DNA of 64,000 nucleotides from Branchipolynoe longqiensis (taxonomy: Eukaryota; Annelida; Polychaeta; Phyllodocida; Polynoidae). Under the pieces are notes generated by a model. It did not search any database, was not told the DNA's origin, and saw only the letters and a list, made by a program, of their open reading frames with translations. This document shows positions 8,930 through 20,835 of this stretch, piece after piece; position 1 is the first letter of the stretch, and each line of letters begins with the position of its first letter. The stretch is from NCBI GenBank assembly GCA_030323885.1, contig CM059193.1:72143543-72207542 (forward strand), in the 5' to 3' direction. Position numbers and translations under genes: made by a program.

Positions 8930-9022
8930 GGGTATGGTGGAGTGGGGTGCGGTGGGGTGGGGTATGGTTAGATGTGGTGAGGTGGGCTGGGCTGGGGTGG
9001 GGTGGGATGGGGTGGGGTGGGA
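8930..9022 (+). repeat. GGGGT-rich minisatellite
   Basis: Degenerate GTGGGGTGGGGTATGG repeats on the plus strand. Confidence 0.85.
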
Positions 9023-9059
9023 ATTAGATGTGCTCTGAAGTATCTTCCTTAGAAACCAA

Positions 9060-10250
9060 GAAAGAAAAAGCTGCCAGTGGAAGGTGCCTGATTTCGAAAT
9101 TGACAACATTTAGCTTGTAAGCAGACAATATTTACTGCAAGGAGACGATAACATAACAACGGGAAACAAAGAATGAAAAGCTATCATTGGAACACATCTG
9201 ATTTCAATACCAGACGACATTTAGCTTGTAAGCATAGGGAGGTATTGCAAGCAGACAACAACGTACCAAAGAGAAAGAAAGAAAAGCTACCAGTGGAACC
9301 CGTTTCATTTCCATGTCAAACGAGATTTAGCTTGTAAGAATACAACAGTTACTGCACTCAGCCGACAACATAACAACGGGAATGAAAGAAAGAATAACTA
9401 CTCATGGAATGTGTCTGATTTCTATACCAGGCGACATTTAGCTTGTAAGCATACAATGGTGACTGCAAGCAGACAACAATGTAACAAAAAGAAGCAAAGA
9501 AGGAAAAGCTACCAGTGGAATGTCTAGACTAGACGACATTTGGGGCGTCAGCATACAACGGCTTCTGCAAGCAGAAGATAACGTAACACTGGGAAACAAA
9601 GAAAGAAAAAGCAACCAGTGGAACGCATCTCATTTCCATACCAGACGACATTCAGCTTATAATCAGACGACTGTTACTGCAAGGAGATGACAATGTAACA
9701 AAAAGAAACAAAGAAAAGCTACCAGTGGAATGGACCTCATTTCCATACCAGACGACATTTAGCTTGTAAGCAGATGACAGTTACTATGAGCAGACGACAA
9801 TGTAACAGAAAGAAACAAAGAACAGCTACCAGTGGAAGGCACCTCATTTCCATACCAGACAACATTATTTAGCTTGTAAGCAGATGACAGTTACTGCAAG
9901 CAGACGACAATGTAACAAAAAGAAACAAAGAAAAGCTACCAGTAGAACATGTCTCATTTCCATACCAGATGACATTTGGCTTGTAAGCAGACGACAGTTA
10001 CTGCAAGCAGACGACAATGTAACAAAAAGAAACAAAGAAAAGCTACCAGTGGAACGTGTCTCATTTCCATACCAGATGACATTTAGCTTATAAGCAGACA
10101 ACAATTACTGCAAGCAGACGACAATGTAACAAAAAGAAATAAAGAAAAGCTACCAGTGGAACGTGCAGACGACAGTTACTGCAAGCAGACGACAATTTAA
10201 CAAAAAGAAGCAAAGAACAGCTACCAGTGGAACGTGCCTCATTTCCATGC
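9060..10250 (+). repeat. 107-bp tandem array, about 11-12 copies
   Basis: The landmark AAGCTACCAGTGGAA recurs near 9070, 9179, 9284, 9396, 9507, 9608, 9716, 9823, 9933, 10040, 10147 and 10218, giving periods of 101-112 bp (typically 107) and one final short unit of 71 bp. Other parts of the unit are CATTTCCATACCAGACGACA, TTTAGCTTGTAAGCAGA and ACTGCAAGCAGACGACAAT. Later units are more alike than early ones. ORFs here are by-products of the array. Confidence 0.95.
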
Positions 10251-10269
10251 TGGACAGGTAGCAGCCACC

Positions 10270-10670
10270 TCTGACTCCCCCCCCCCCCCGCACACACACA
10301 CCCTGAGAGACAATGGCCCCTGCACGCCGTCCCGATATGTCCCGGCCACCTGTGAGTCACACCCGCCCCTCCTCCAGTGTCACACCCTGCCATTGTCCAA
10401 CCCTCTCAGGAGCGAGGGCCTTTCCGCCCTGGAGCGGGCAGGCACACCTGCTACCTGTAGGACGGGACGGAAGTGATGGATGCCTCCCGGGGCTTATGGG
10501 GGTTTGTTGGTGGGTGTGGGTGGAGGATAGGGGTGGGTGGGGCGGAGGGTGGGTGGTGAGTGATGGTGAGTGGTGGTGAGTTTGGAGTCGGAGTGGGTGT
10601 GGGTGGAGAGTGGTGGTGAGTTTGGAGTAAGAGTGGAGGGCGTGAAGTGGGTGTGGGGTGTGGGTGGATA
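10270..10670 (+). repeat. Poly-C tract, unassigned block, and GTGGGTG-rich minisatellite
   Basis: A run of 11 C near 10279 is followed by about 180 bp of GC-rich unassigned sequence. From 10480 to 10668 GTGGGTGTGGGTGGAG-type repeats dominate, reaching the (ATC)n tail of the neighbouring LINE copy. Confidence 0.75.
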
Positions 10671-10925
10671 TCATCATCATCATCATCATGCTGTCGGTCG
10701 CGATGCGACAAAGACTGCTTTCATTACTTGACTGCCACTCTCATTTCATGAAAGCTGCCTGCAGTGTGAAGTGCTGGCTTTTGCAAGTTACCAACAGCAC
10801 TCTCTCGGGGAGCAAATAGAGATCTCACACCGGCAAGAACATATCCAGACAGGCGCAAAACTATCTGTCCCTGCAGTGGCTGGTCAGAAGATGTTGGGAG
10901 TTCCAGACATCAACTGCCCTTGATA
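10671..10925 (-). mobile_element. LINE 3-prime end, internally deleted copy
   Basis: In reverse orientation this carries the same (GAT)n tail and 3-prime UTR as 6872-7425. The coding block (counterpart of about 7081-7341) is missing. The junction lies at the shared bases AAATG, so the remnant joins the UTR directly to the upstream segment. Identity outside the deletion is high by eye. Confidence 0.8.
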
Positions 10926-11279
10926 CTGCCACAGTGACATGGTTTTCTGATCAGGGTTTGCTCCCTTAGCCTTCGGTTCTGTCAAGAACCTATACCACAA
11001 GGCAGTGGTTTACAACTCTGCAGGGCAGGGGCATCAAACTCCCTATGGTATTGCAATACCTGCATACCCAAGTGGTGGTATTCACCACCCCAGGTGAAAT
11101 GGGTGTGGGTCGAGCCTAGACGGTTCGAGCACCAGCCCGGAAGTGGTGGAAGTGCGGATTTAAGTCATGTTCTAGGGCGTGATGTTTCCAATCGTTTGCA
11201 AAAGCACTCTCCAAGACATCGAGTTTATGCAAAAAAAGTGTATTTACTCAAATCTGGGTGGATATGGATGGATGTGAAA
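10926..11279. other. No feature recognised
   Basis: Unique sequence between the LINE remnant and the G-rich arrays. It contains no convincing ORF or family match. Confidence 0.5.
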
Positions 11280-12360
11280 TGCTAGTGGCTGTGTGCGTGG
11301 GTGTGGGTCGGTGGGCAGGATGTGTGGTGACTGGTGGTGAGTTTGGAGTAGGAGTAGGAGTGGGTGGGGAGTGGTGGTGAGTTTGGAGTAGGAATGAGTG
11401 TGGGTGGGGAGTGGAGTGGTGGTGGCAGTGGGTTGTGGGTGGGGGGTGATGGTGTGAGGTGAAAGTGGGGGGTGGTTTGGGGTGGGGTGAAGTGGGTGTG
11501 AAATGGCGGTGTGAGGTGGAGTGGAGATGGGTTGGAGTGATATTGGGAGTGGGAGTGAAGTGGTGGTGTGAGGTGCAGTGGGTAGAGTGATATTGGGAGT
11601 GGGAGTGAAGTGGGGGTGTGAGGTGGAGTGGGTTGGAGTGATATTCGGAGTGGGTGTTAAGTGGTGGTGTGAGGTGGAGTGGGGGTGGGTCGAGATGGGG
11701 TGGGCGTGGGAGTAAAATACTGTGAGTTGGGGTGGGAATAGGTGGAACATGGGGTGGACGTATGAGGGGAGTGGTGGTGTGAGGTGGAGTGAGGGTAGGT
11801 TGGAGTGGGATTGTGTGGGAGTGAAGTGGTGTGGGATGGAGTGGGAGTGAGAGTAAAGGTCGATTGGAGGAGGAATGGATGTGGGAGTGATGTGGTGGTG
11901 TGAGGTGGAGTGGGGGGTGGAGGGAGGGTGTGCGGTTGGAGAAGGAATGGATGTGGGAGTGATGTGGTGGTGTGAGGTGGAGTGGGGGGTGGAGGGAGGG
12001 TGTGCGGTTGGAGAAGGAATGGATGTGGGAGTGATGTGGTGGTGTGAGGTGGAGTGGGGGGTGGAGGGAGGGTGTGCGGTTGGAGAAGGAATGAGTGTGG
12101 GAGTGATGTGGTGGTGTGAGGTGGAGTGGGGGGGTGGAGGGAGGGTGTGAGTGCGGTTGGGGTAGAGTGAGGTTAGGGTCTGGTTGGAGGGGTGATGGGA
12201 TGTGAGTGGTGTAGGGATGTGGATGGAGTCAGTGTGTGGGGGGGAGGGGGGAGTGGAGTGGGGCGTGTGGGGTGGTGGTGGAGCTGGACGTGGAGGTAAG
12301 GCCGTGGAGTGGGAATGGGAATGGGGGAATGGGGGAATGGTGGAATGGGGGTAGATGGTG
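11280..12360 (+). repeat. GTGGGTGTGAGGTGGAGT-type minisatellite region
   Basis: About 1.1 kb of degenerate G/T-rich repeats with G on the plus strand. Within it, four near-identical 72-bp units begin at 11875, 11947, 12019 and 12091; the first three are almost perfect. Because 72 is divisible by three, the units read as a 24-residue protein repeat, but the composition and lack of conserved coding features argue against a gene. Confidence 0.9.
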
Positions 12361-14009
12361 CTGCCCGTTCCATAATGATCTGTCGCTTCACTCCATTACT
12401 GTCAATGCTGAAAGAGCGATTTAGAAGTGGGCCTGGTATGCCTGACTACACACACTGCTTGGTGACACAGTAGGGATGTGTGTTTTGTAGGATTAAATAA
12501 AAGTCTTATTTGTATTTACTAATGTCCCGCTTTAGTAAATAAAAATAAAACACTTTCAACGACAACATTAAATGATGTTTTTTCTTCCTTATAATAAATA
12601 GTTTCTAAATGAAATGATGTATTTTTCACCCTGATAATAAATAGTCTATCTTCCGGATTTTCCTTGGATAGAAACACTAAATATAGATTAACCCAATTTA
12701 GGTATTACCAATACTTTTACATATAAATATGCTGTCGGTGGTGTGTGTCCGTTAGATAACGTGGCATATATAAATATTTGCCTGACGTCACTTTTTTCCC
12801 CGCCACAATTGTAGACATGCATTCCTATCTAAGGAAGCTATATGAAGTTAAAGAAATACTTCATAAAAGCACCACCTCCTTCCAAATCATTTTTGTTTGT
12901 TACTAAAGTGTATTTTATTCATGGAATAATATCTCTTGTCAGCGCCAGAGCACTGGTCTTCCAGCCATACAGTACAATTCCTTAATACATACATGAAACT
13001 ACTATCAGTTGTAATAGTAACTGCATGCAAATCCTGTTTGATACTAAAAGTATTATACATTTTATAAATGAAGTATCAGCTGTAATACTAACTGTGTATA
13101 ATTCCAGTCCAATAAAACTATCATGCATTCAATGAATATGTATTGCATGGTTTTAGAATTGTCTTTAAACACTTTTTTTCTTCTTTCCTTTTTTGTAAAG
13201 AAATATATCAAAATATATATACCTATTTTCAAATACATGCACAGTATATATGCAAATCAGTGGATCAAATAAGATATCAATTATAATACCCCTTTCCAGT
13301 AGAAAGCAATCCCAAAGCATTTCACCATATTCTCAACTGAACCAAAGAAGCAGAAGAGCTTACTTGGCAGTAGAAAGAAATAAAAACCACTGATTCACAT
13401 GTGTTACTCCCTTACGCTTCTATATAGATATAGTCACCGATATTTAAACACTGGGGACCAGTGTAGTGTCCTTGTGGCCCTGCTCCAAGCCATCAAAGTA
13501 GAGGTAGTTAATGGGGCAGGCAATGCCATGACCTTGGGGCGCCACCCTGTGGCCAGTTTGTAATTTACTAACACTTCAGAATTGCTAGTCCCCTCCCCCT
13601 CCGCCCCCACCCCCCAAGTGTACGCCATTTGGAATTTAATAGATTTAACCAATTTGATTTCTTTCTTTTAGATCATGTCGCAACACAGGGGCAAAATGAG
13701 CGCCAGTTGTGGTGACTCATGGAACTAACCAGGCAGCAATACTTCATTAGCAATACAGGTCTATTTGCCCTTATTGGAAATTGTAAGGGTCAGTTGTATT
13801 TCAGAATTAAGAATTCTTCAGATTTCAGAATAAAGGTATTTATCAAACATTAATACTGCAGTTAAAACACATGAATATTCGCATTAAGTGGGATAAATAA
13901 AGAGTAGAGATACTATTACCCTGATTACAGATTAGTTATAGAGCAATATGCCTATAATTGAAATAATTATAGACCAGATATACTCTAGTATAACAGTTGT
14001 GTAACTTAA
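12361..14009. other. Unique AT-rich sequence, nothing recognised
   Basis: No ORF above background, no tandem repeat and no member of the repeat families defined here. It includes scattered TATA-rich stretches that cannot be tied to a transcript. Confidence 0.5.
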
Positions 14010-14253
14010 ATATATGAAGACTTCAGGAACGAAAACACGTAAACAACAATCCAGAAATTGAGATAAACATTGAAATCAAACCTTAATAAATTCCTCATTT
14101 TACATTCCTATTTTTTTATTCATTGCTCCATAATTATTTTATCACTAGAAAAGTGGAAATAGTGAAAATTAAAATGATCTTCTGGAAAAAATCTGTCATT
14201 TTAATCAAAATTTTGGAATGGCGTTCACGGGGTTTTGCGCCTGAACTCTTCAT
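14010..14253. mobile_element. GAACTC-TIR MITE, copy 2
   Basis: The interior matches 3067-3309 and 60700-60937 (GAGATAAACATTGAAATCAA; CATTGCTCCATAATTATTTT; TCATTTTAATCAAAATTTTG), ending GGCGTTCACGGGGTTTTGCG then CCTGAACTCTTCAT. The left TIR is degraded (ACTTCAGGAACGAAAACACG). Confidence 0.7.
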
Positions 14254-15679
14254 ACACAGCTTCAAATAAACTATAATTAAGCACATTAATTTTTCTCCAC
14301 AGGAATATATGATTATTCAGACTAGGTGTGATAAATAAAGCCTAACAATAATATTACAGTTTACTTATACACTGAGAAGAAAAAACCTCTTTCAGTTTTC
14401 AGCACTTTTGGGATTTAAGAAATATTAGGATATTGAAATATAAACAAATATCTAATTTTATTCCTTTGCGAATGATATCCACACACTAGCCGTTGTATGA
14501 TCGCAAGATATATAGGTCAGGTTGACTCACAGCATGGGTAATTCCAATGCGTGGGAATTACCCTTACCCACCTTCACCGTTGCCAATGATGCTATACCCT
14601 GGCGCCACCTGTCACTAACCATAGTAATCATGCTTCCCTACCTATGCACCACCTAGCGCCTTTCGGCCGAACCTCACCACCCGCCTGCCCACCCAGAGCA
14701 GCTCACTTCATCCGCAGGATCCGAGTAGTTTACGTGGTGTGTGAAAGATCTCCTGTCCAATTTCACCGCCCCTCCCACCCATCTAACAGCGACAGGGTTA
14801 ATCATCCTGGGACTGGATTTTCTGACTCAGCAATAAACAATAGACTCATAAACCATTCACAATTAATTATCTTTAGTGATAAATACAAATTCCACATAAT
14901 GAGCCTCATTTCCGTATTACTGAATTTGTCTTCTTTAAATGGTGGGCGGGGGGGCAGTTGGGTGGAGGGGGAGGGGGGAGTTGGAGGGGAAAGCGGAGAG
15001 GGGGGATGGGGGAGGCCTCCGTCTGATAACAAAGCCTCAAGCCTTTGAGTGCACACATGCTGGGAACCAGTGAAAGCATTAACAACATCTGCAATGGTTA
15101 ATGTGGCGAAATAATGATTAATCTAAACTGACACTTAACAATTTATATAGGAATGTGGGTGGATTTACTATGTACTTCTGTGGGTTGCTGATTTTCATGA
15201 TGTGAAGTGTGGGTAGTGTCATGTGTTTGAATTGAAGAGAAGGGTGTGTGTGTGTGCTGAGCATCGGACTGACGTGGTTGAAGAGTTATTTGGGGAGTTG
15301 ATACCAGTCATCAATAGGGGATTTAGGCAGATGTCCAGAGGGAGTGATTGGTAGGTGAGGGTATCAGGGGTGGAGTCAGAACAAAATGTATATAACAAAC
15401 TTCTTTACTTATAATAAAAGTACCACATTGCTGAATTACCTTAGTGGTGTACCGACACTCGCAAACCCCGCTTGCTGTATGGCCGGCTTTACCTCACCTG
15501 CTGAACCAACCCCAGGGCCGGTCCTCAGTTGTCACGTGACACGCTCAATCACTGAGTTCTCACCTGGTGGGGCGTTGGCCACATTAAGACGGGTGGTACT
15601 TACTTGGTATATGATACCACCACACTCAGCATGTCACCCATAATGCATTGCCAATTGACCGCTGTTCATGGAATAATTT
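14254..15679. other. Mostly unique sequence, no gene recognised
   Basis: Contains a G-rich patch at about 14940-15015 and otherwise unassigned sequence. A CACGTG palindrome occurs near 15533. ORFs are short and lack domain signatures. Confidence 0.5.
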
Positions 15680-16050
15680 GTATCAATAAAAGTTGCATAG
15701 CCCGATGATTTTGAGTTTCTGTCATTTTCTGAGATAAATATATTATTATTAGGTTGATCGTTATAATCTACCTTACATTAGTTTGAAGTAAATTTGATTT
15801 TAAATGGCTAACTTTGGAGATATTTGTGGTGCAATAATGTGAACTTAATTTTCGCAAGCACGCCAAAACTCGGACACTACAGAATTCTGCAGTAAGCATT
15901 TCAATTTCATTTGCCTCGGTATTTCTTTCTATGTCGTGATAAATACTTAATAAGTGTTCCAGTATCTAAGTTAGATATATAGAATCAAATCTAGGTAATT
16001 GCTTTGGTTTTGAAAATTTGATGTTTTCATCGGAATATGTGGCTTTAAAG
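15680..16050. mobile_element. GCATAGTC-family MITE
   Basis: It starts AAAAGTTGCATAGCCCGATG and ends ATCGGAATATGTGGCTTTAA, imperfect inverted termini. The interior follows the family order: TCTGTCATTTTCTGAGATAA, GGTTGATCGTTATAATCTAC, TTAGTTTGAAGTAAATTTGA, GCCAAAACTCGGACAC, AGAATCAAATCTAGG. Confidence 0.75.
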
Positions 16051-17689
16051 GCACAAAGCCTTTTGCGTCCTTATATTTATGTTTTGCTTTAAATTAACAA
16101 ATAACCTAAACTTCCAGTTAATAGATATCCCACATCGCTCTATAATAACACACATGACCTGATAGTTGTCTTCACAACGATATATAAGCAATTATATGAG
16201 TATAATTATCAATAAACCAATTACCGATGAACTTTGACACCAAATGACACTACACAACTAATGACACTCAGCGACTCAAGCGACTGGTCAGGCCCTCTGC
16301 ATCGCGTGGTGCTGCCACCTGGCTTCTTCTTCTTAGCCAGGCTCTGCCTCACGCCTGTACCACTCGCTCAAAAGATTTTGTGTACTATATAATTTATTAT
16401 GTGGGTATAAAGTAGGCTATGCTCTGGAAACAAACACCAACATGAATATGGGTTGAACAGTTTAATAGTTTGAAAAGCAGGTGCGCACTGGCCAAACAGA
16501 GGGGCGCAGGCCACGAGCACAAAGTGGCGCTGCAGTAGCAGGCGGTCATGAGACCCAATTAGGCCAAGCCAACTTACTTTTCGTTGGCGCACAAGGTTTA
16601 GGCCAAACCAACTCAATTTCCGCACACACGCGGTTGGCTACTGCGCAGTAGATAATATAAAATAATAATGGAGGATAGGCCGCTCCGCCCTTTATATATC
16701 GATAAGTACTTATCCTATCTATAAAGAAAGAATGCTCACCAATATTTTTGTCGGTGTCCATCTCGGGTCCAGACACCTCGCGCCTACCAACACTCCCTGA
16801 TTCGCTGTAACCCCCTGTGACCCGGTCACTCTCTGCTCCTCTCCTAATAGGAGCCGTGGTTAACCTAGTTTTCCGCTCACTTTCTGAAATATAACTTTTT
16901 AGGATGGAGCCTAACCTTGATTGTCACATAACCGCTCGATAGATTAAATACATGTAGTATTGCTAAGATACTTAACACACAGAGACAACAATAATTATTT
17001 GACTTGTTATTAAAAAAAAGAAAGAATTAACTATCACCAGCGTAATGTGGAAACCAAATATGTGGTAGCCAGTTTCAGAGAATGACCCATTTGGAGACTT
17101 AGGGCATTGGATCACACCACCCCCCTACTTACTGAATAAATCTCATTATGATGAAGAAAATTTGGTTATCAACGACATTGTGCATGTTAACGTAACATGT
17201 TTAATTCGCGGGTGGAGGCAGTGGAGGGGCAGGGCCCCACCGATCGCCCCGACCAGTCTCCACCTATCGAATATGAACAAACTAACCCGACCCCAGTGGC
17301 GCCACCTACCAGGAGTGGTGGAACTACCCTGCCCGGTTACAGGAGGAGTCAAATCAAAACTCCCCCCAAAACCACCACGTGACCTGATTCGAACTCAACG
17401 GCCTCCATGGCCACAACTCCTCCAGCAGCCAACCGGACTACACCACCACCATTTTCTTCACCCACCCACCCACACCTCAAGTAACATGAGGAAGGGTGGA
17501 GGGCTGATAGTTCGGTCTCTCCGGCCCACTCTACATCACAACGAGAATCCTGAGGGAATACCCCCACTATCTGGACTGACACCCTGAAACTGACCTGTAC
17601 CAAAAAAGCTAATCATTGTGAATCGAGTAACAAATAAAGACCATTGTATACCACTTCTGCCTCCGCCTTCGTGAATTATTCATATCCAG
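16051..17689. other. Unique sequence, no gene recognised
   Basis: About 1.6 kb with no family match. Moderately GC-rich pieces (16280-16860 and 17190-17600) give ORFs of up to 141 codons, but these show no domain, signal peptide or conserved pattern. Confidence 0.5.
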
Positions 17690-17745
17690 CTGTTTCAAGT
17701 GAGTGAATGATTGAGATTTTACGTCCTAGAAACATCTGAGATCAT
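17690..17745 (-). mobile_element. SINE1 3-prime fragment
   Basis: TTTTACGTCCTAGAAACATC then TGAGATCATATCAAGG is a diverged minus-strand SINE1 3-prime end. Confidence 0.55.
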
Positions 17746-18239
17746 ATCAAGGAGCACCAGTCATGCATATTCCATATTTAAGGCAGCCATGATCGCTTGG
17801 ATTAAAAAAATTATTATTCAAGCACATGATATATAAATAAAACCAGACCCACATCTCAGAACGAGGCTACATTGTAGATGCAAATTGGCCGCGCGTCTGC
17901 ATGACCTAGTTGATACGCTGCAGGGACTCGAATCATCCCGGGTAGTAATTTGTGTTGTTGTAAATACAGTTTATTCATTAAATAAAGTCATTTGTCACCA
18001 CCAAGGCATTGGTCTTCTGGTCATGTGGCAATAAGGTTATTTACAATATATCTATAATATTGTATGTAGTCTGACATTAACATCAGCAGCTGTTCAGCTG
18101 AAATGACAATATTATTCATTTCAAGACTTAAGAATAGTAGGCCTATAGTGTTTTCAAACTGAATGAGATTATTAATCACCATATCTGACATGTACATTAT
18201 GAGGCTAGCACCACGGGGTATACATATACACAATCATAT
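17746..18239. other. No feature recognised
   Basis: Unique AT-rich sequence without a convincing ORF or repeat assignment. Confidence 0.5.
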
Positions 18240-18316
18240 ATACATATACATGTATGTATGTATATGCATGCATACATGTATATACATACATACCTATATA
18301 CATATGTACCTATATA
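18240..18316. repeat. (TATG/CATA)n microsatellite
   Basis: Imperfect TATACATA and TATGTATG repeats abutting the TA-flanked MITE. Confidence 0.85.
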
Positions 18317-18551
18317 CCGCATATGTCCCAATAGATACACACTGCGTGAGTGCAGACAAATAGGTGCGAGTCTATTCAAAGTTAAAGAATTTCATGGATT
18401 TGTTTTTTGTCATGCCTTTGAAATAAAGTGGGATTGTCTTATTTTATCTGCATTCAGTCTGAATATGATCGTAAATTTGTGCATGCTTTCAATCTTGAAA
18501 TGGGGGTGTGTGCTTCTATTGGGTAGCGTGCTTCTATTGGGACATATACAG
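18317..18551. mobile_element. TGTCCCAATAGA-TIR MITE, copy 1
   Basis: Left end CCGCATATGTCCCAATAGAT, right end CTTCTATTGGGACATATACAG, with TA on both sides. A TA target duplication suggests the Tc1/mariner group. The interior is about 190 bp and non-coding (GAAATAAAGTGGGATTGTC; TCAGTCTGAATATGATCGTA). Copy 2 lies at 33066-33380. Confidence 0.75.
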
Positions 18552-18690
18552 TACATATATTATTAATACATATATACCTATATATATGTATGTGGATATA
18601 TACAGCGATATATATATATCCACATACATATTGACATATACATATGCATGTATGTCTATCTATACTATATATATACATATTTATACATCT
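18552..18690. repeat. (TA)n-rich microsatellite
   Basis: Imperfect TATATACA/TATATG repeats. Confidence 0.85.
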
Positions 18691-18832
18691 ATCGCTGCCG
18701 TGGCAGAAGAGGGAATTAATCCTGGTATAACATATATAGTTAGGTGGCATGCAAACAGTGTTATGCGGTGGGAGGAATTGAGAGGGTATTGTCCTTGTTT
18801 ATATTCCCATAATGATTTAGAGGGCATATATA

Positions 18833-19347
18833 CAGTATAACCCCATTAAACCAAGCTCGGTTAAACCAAGCGATTGGTTAATCCAAACTTTTTTTGGTGG
18901 CCCGGCAAAATACTACCATTTATCATATAAGAAAGTTGGTTAAACCAAAGTTGGTTAATCCAAATTATTGGTTAATCCAAACAAAATTGTCGGACCCCAG
19001 GCCACTTCCGGTATGGTTAAACCAAACTTTCATGTGGTTATAAGGTCATCTGAGACCCCACCAACTTTTTGATATGATAAATGGTAGTATTTTGCAAGGC
19101 CGCCAAAAAAAGTTTGGATTAAGCGATCGTTTGGTTTAACCGAGCTTGGTTTACCGGGGTTATACTGCATATACATAAAAAACAATAATCAAAGTGTTCA
19201 CACACATTGTATATTACATTCATAATGCACCCACTTTTTTGCCAAAGCCAAGTCAAAGTCGAAGCCAAAGCTCGGTTAATCCAATGATCGGTTAATCCAA
19301 ACAAATTTCTAGGGTCCCTTCAAGTTTGGTTTAACGTGGTTATACTG
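18833..19347 (+). mobile_element. TTAAACC composite MITE, copy 3 (A then B)
   Basis: Begins CAGTATAACCCCATTAAACC and ends TTTAACGTGGTTATACTG; TA flanks both ends. Part A (18833-19167) is palindromic and ends with its own terminus, CCGGGGTTATACTG. Part B (19168-19347) follows. The order is the reverse of copies 2 and 5 because this copy lies in the opposite orientation. Confidence 0.85.
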
Positions 19348-19489
19348 TATATATACAATGTCATCACGAGAGCAAACAAGACTGGGGCGACCACGTGCTG
19401 CTGTGCCTGAGAGCCCTGCTGGGGTTGGGGGTTCGACACACATCACGGCTTAGCCATCAGTCACCAGGCCGGATCCCTCAGCTACATCC

Positions 19490-19598
19490 TGGTGTGTACC
19501 CACACCTCCACCTCCCACCACCCCCAAACCCCAACTCTCCCACACTCCCACCCCCATCCCCCAACATCCACACACACCTTCGTCTCTGCCCCATCTTT
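19490..19598. repeat. C-rich low-complexity leader
   Basis: CACCTCCCACCACCCCC-type sequence directly before the 172-bp array. Confidence 0.7.
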
Positions 19599-20105
19599 CC
19601 TCACCGTCCCGCCGGCAAGGCCTATGGATATCATACACCCGAGGTGCCGCGTCCGCCACTCAGGTACCATAAAGGAGCCGGTGGCAGCTTTGCTGTGCGC
19701 TAGCTGGTTTGGCAAGTGTTGGTGGGCCCATGTTACCAACGGTTTACATATGCATCTCTACCCCAGCATTCCTCACCGTCCCGCCGGCAAGGCCTGTGGA
19801 TATCATACACCAGAGGTGCCGCGTCCGCCACTCAGGTACCATAAAGGAGCCAGTGGCAGCTTTGGTGCATGCTGGCTGGTTTGGCAAGCGTTGGCGGGCC
19901 CATGTTACCAACGGTTTACATACGCGTCTCTACCCCTTTTTTCCTCACCGGCCCACCGGCTAGGCAGGTGGATATTATATACCCGAGGTGCTGCGTCCAC
20001 GACTCAGGTCCCATAAAGGAGCCGGTGGCGGATTTGGTGTACGCTGGCTGGTTTGGCAAGCGTTGGCGGGCCCATGTTGCCATCAGTTTACACGCGCGTG
20101 GTAGG
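19599..20105 (+). repeat. 172-bp tandem array, three copies
   Basis: Units start with CCTCACCGTCCCGCCGGCAA near 19599 and 19771 and with a diverged form at 19943, so the period is 172 bp. Shared landmarks are GAGGTGCCGCGTCCGCCACT, ACCATAAAGGAGCCGGTGGC and GGCCCATGTTACCAACGGTT. The third unit is more diverged and continues into unassigned sequence. ORFs in all frames repeat with the array. Confidence 0.9.
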
Positions 20106-20134
20106 CCCGTGTCAACAATGGTTTTCCCACTCAA

Positions 20135-20270
20135 ATAAAAGTTGCATAATCTGGTAAAAGCATGCAATTTTCAAAAGCAAGACGCCTATCTAGATTTGAA
20201 CCTATAAATCCAATGTAGACACCCGTAGCTACATAAAAGGCCCATACTAAGTCAATCTAAGATGCTATCA
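20135..20270. mobile_element. GCATAGTC-family MITE fragment
   Basis: AAAAGTTGCATAATCTGGTA at the terminus, then TATCTAGATTTGAACCTATA and TACTAAGTCAATCT match the family. The other half is missing. Confidence 0.5.
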
Positions 20271-20279
20271 GGACCGCAC

Positions 20280-20835
20280 TTAGTCCACACCTCTCTCTAT
20301 CTCCTCTCCGCTCGCCTTGCTCCTCCTTGATATGTCTGAAAAGAGTTCCAGGAGGGGGAGCCTGCCGGCATTTCACTTTTTACTCTTACTCTGTCCGTGT
20401 CTTTGGCTCGCCGGCTGGTCACCATAGAGCAAATAGACATGGTCCTTTGACTCAACTCTCCTCATTTCTCTTTCCTAGAATCTACCCTTTTTTTCTGACC
20501 AGGGGAGTTGTGTGCTTGGGTGGGGCCCTGTACCTTTACGTTTTCTCTTGCTTTGTTCTCGTTGCTGGAACCACCGCTGCGCCCATCTTTACCCGCCCTT
20601 CCTCGAAACCCTTGCTGCTGTCGACTGGATACAAGTGCTCAACTACTGCTGGACCGAAGAGATTCGGGGCCGCCTCAACGCTTCACCGCTACAATGTTGT
20701 AAAGATGTCCCCAGCTTCTACAACAGTCCCTACTGAAGATTAACCTTCAACCAATGATTGGGCCGATTTATCGGAGCCTCTCTATAAATGTTGCAGTTCT
20801 GCAACCAGTAACCGTTGTAAGGTTACAAACCACCC
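20280..20835 (+). other. Unassigned 550-bp block ending in two hairpins
   Basis: GC-richer sequence with a 138-codon ORF lacking any recognised domain. It ends with a 7-bp stem hairpin at 20790-20805 (GTTGCAG, loop TT, CTGCAAC) and, two bases later, a 6-bp stem at 20808-20826 (GTAACC, 7-nt loop, GGTTAC). It could be the 5-prime region or 3-prime UTR of a retroposon, but no second copy is present here to test that. Confidence 0.4.

Noticed and set aside
9060..10250. CRISPR-like array
   Set aside because: The 107-bp units are repeated throughout, with no conserved repeat/variable spacer alternation, and the DNA is eukaryotic.
11875..12150. Perfect 24-residue protein repeat
   Set aside because: Reading of a 72-bp minisatellite unit; G-rich context and no flanking exon signals.
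20327..20743. 138-codon ORF considered as a possible exon or LINE ORF
   Set aside because: No recognisable domain or motif, and alternative frames of similar length overlap it.
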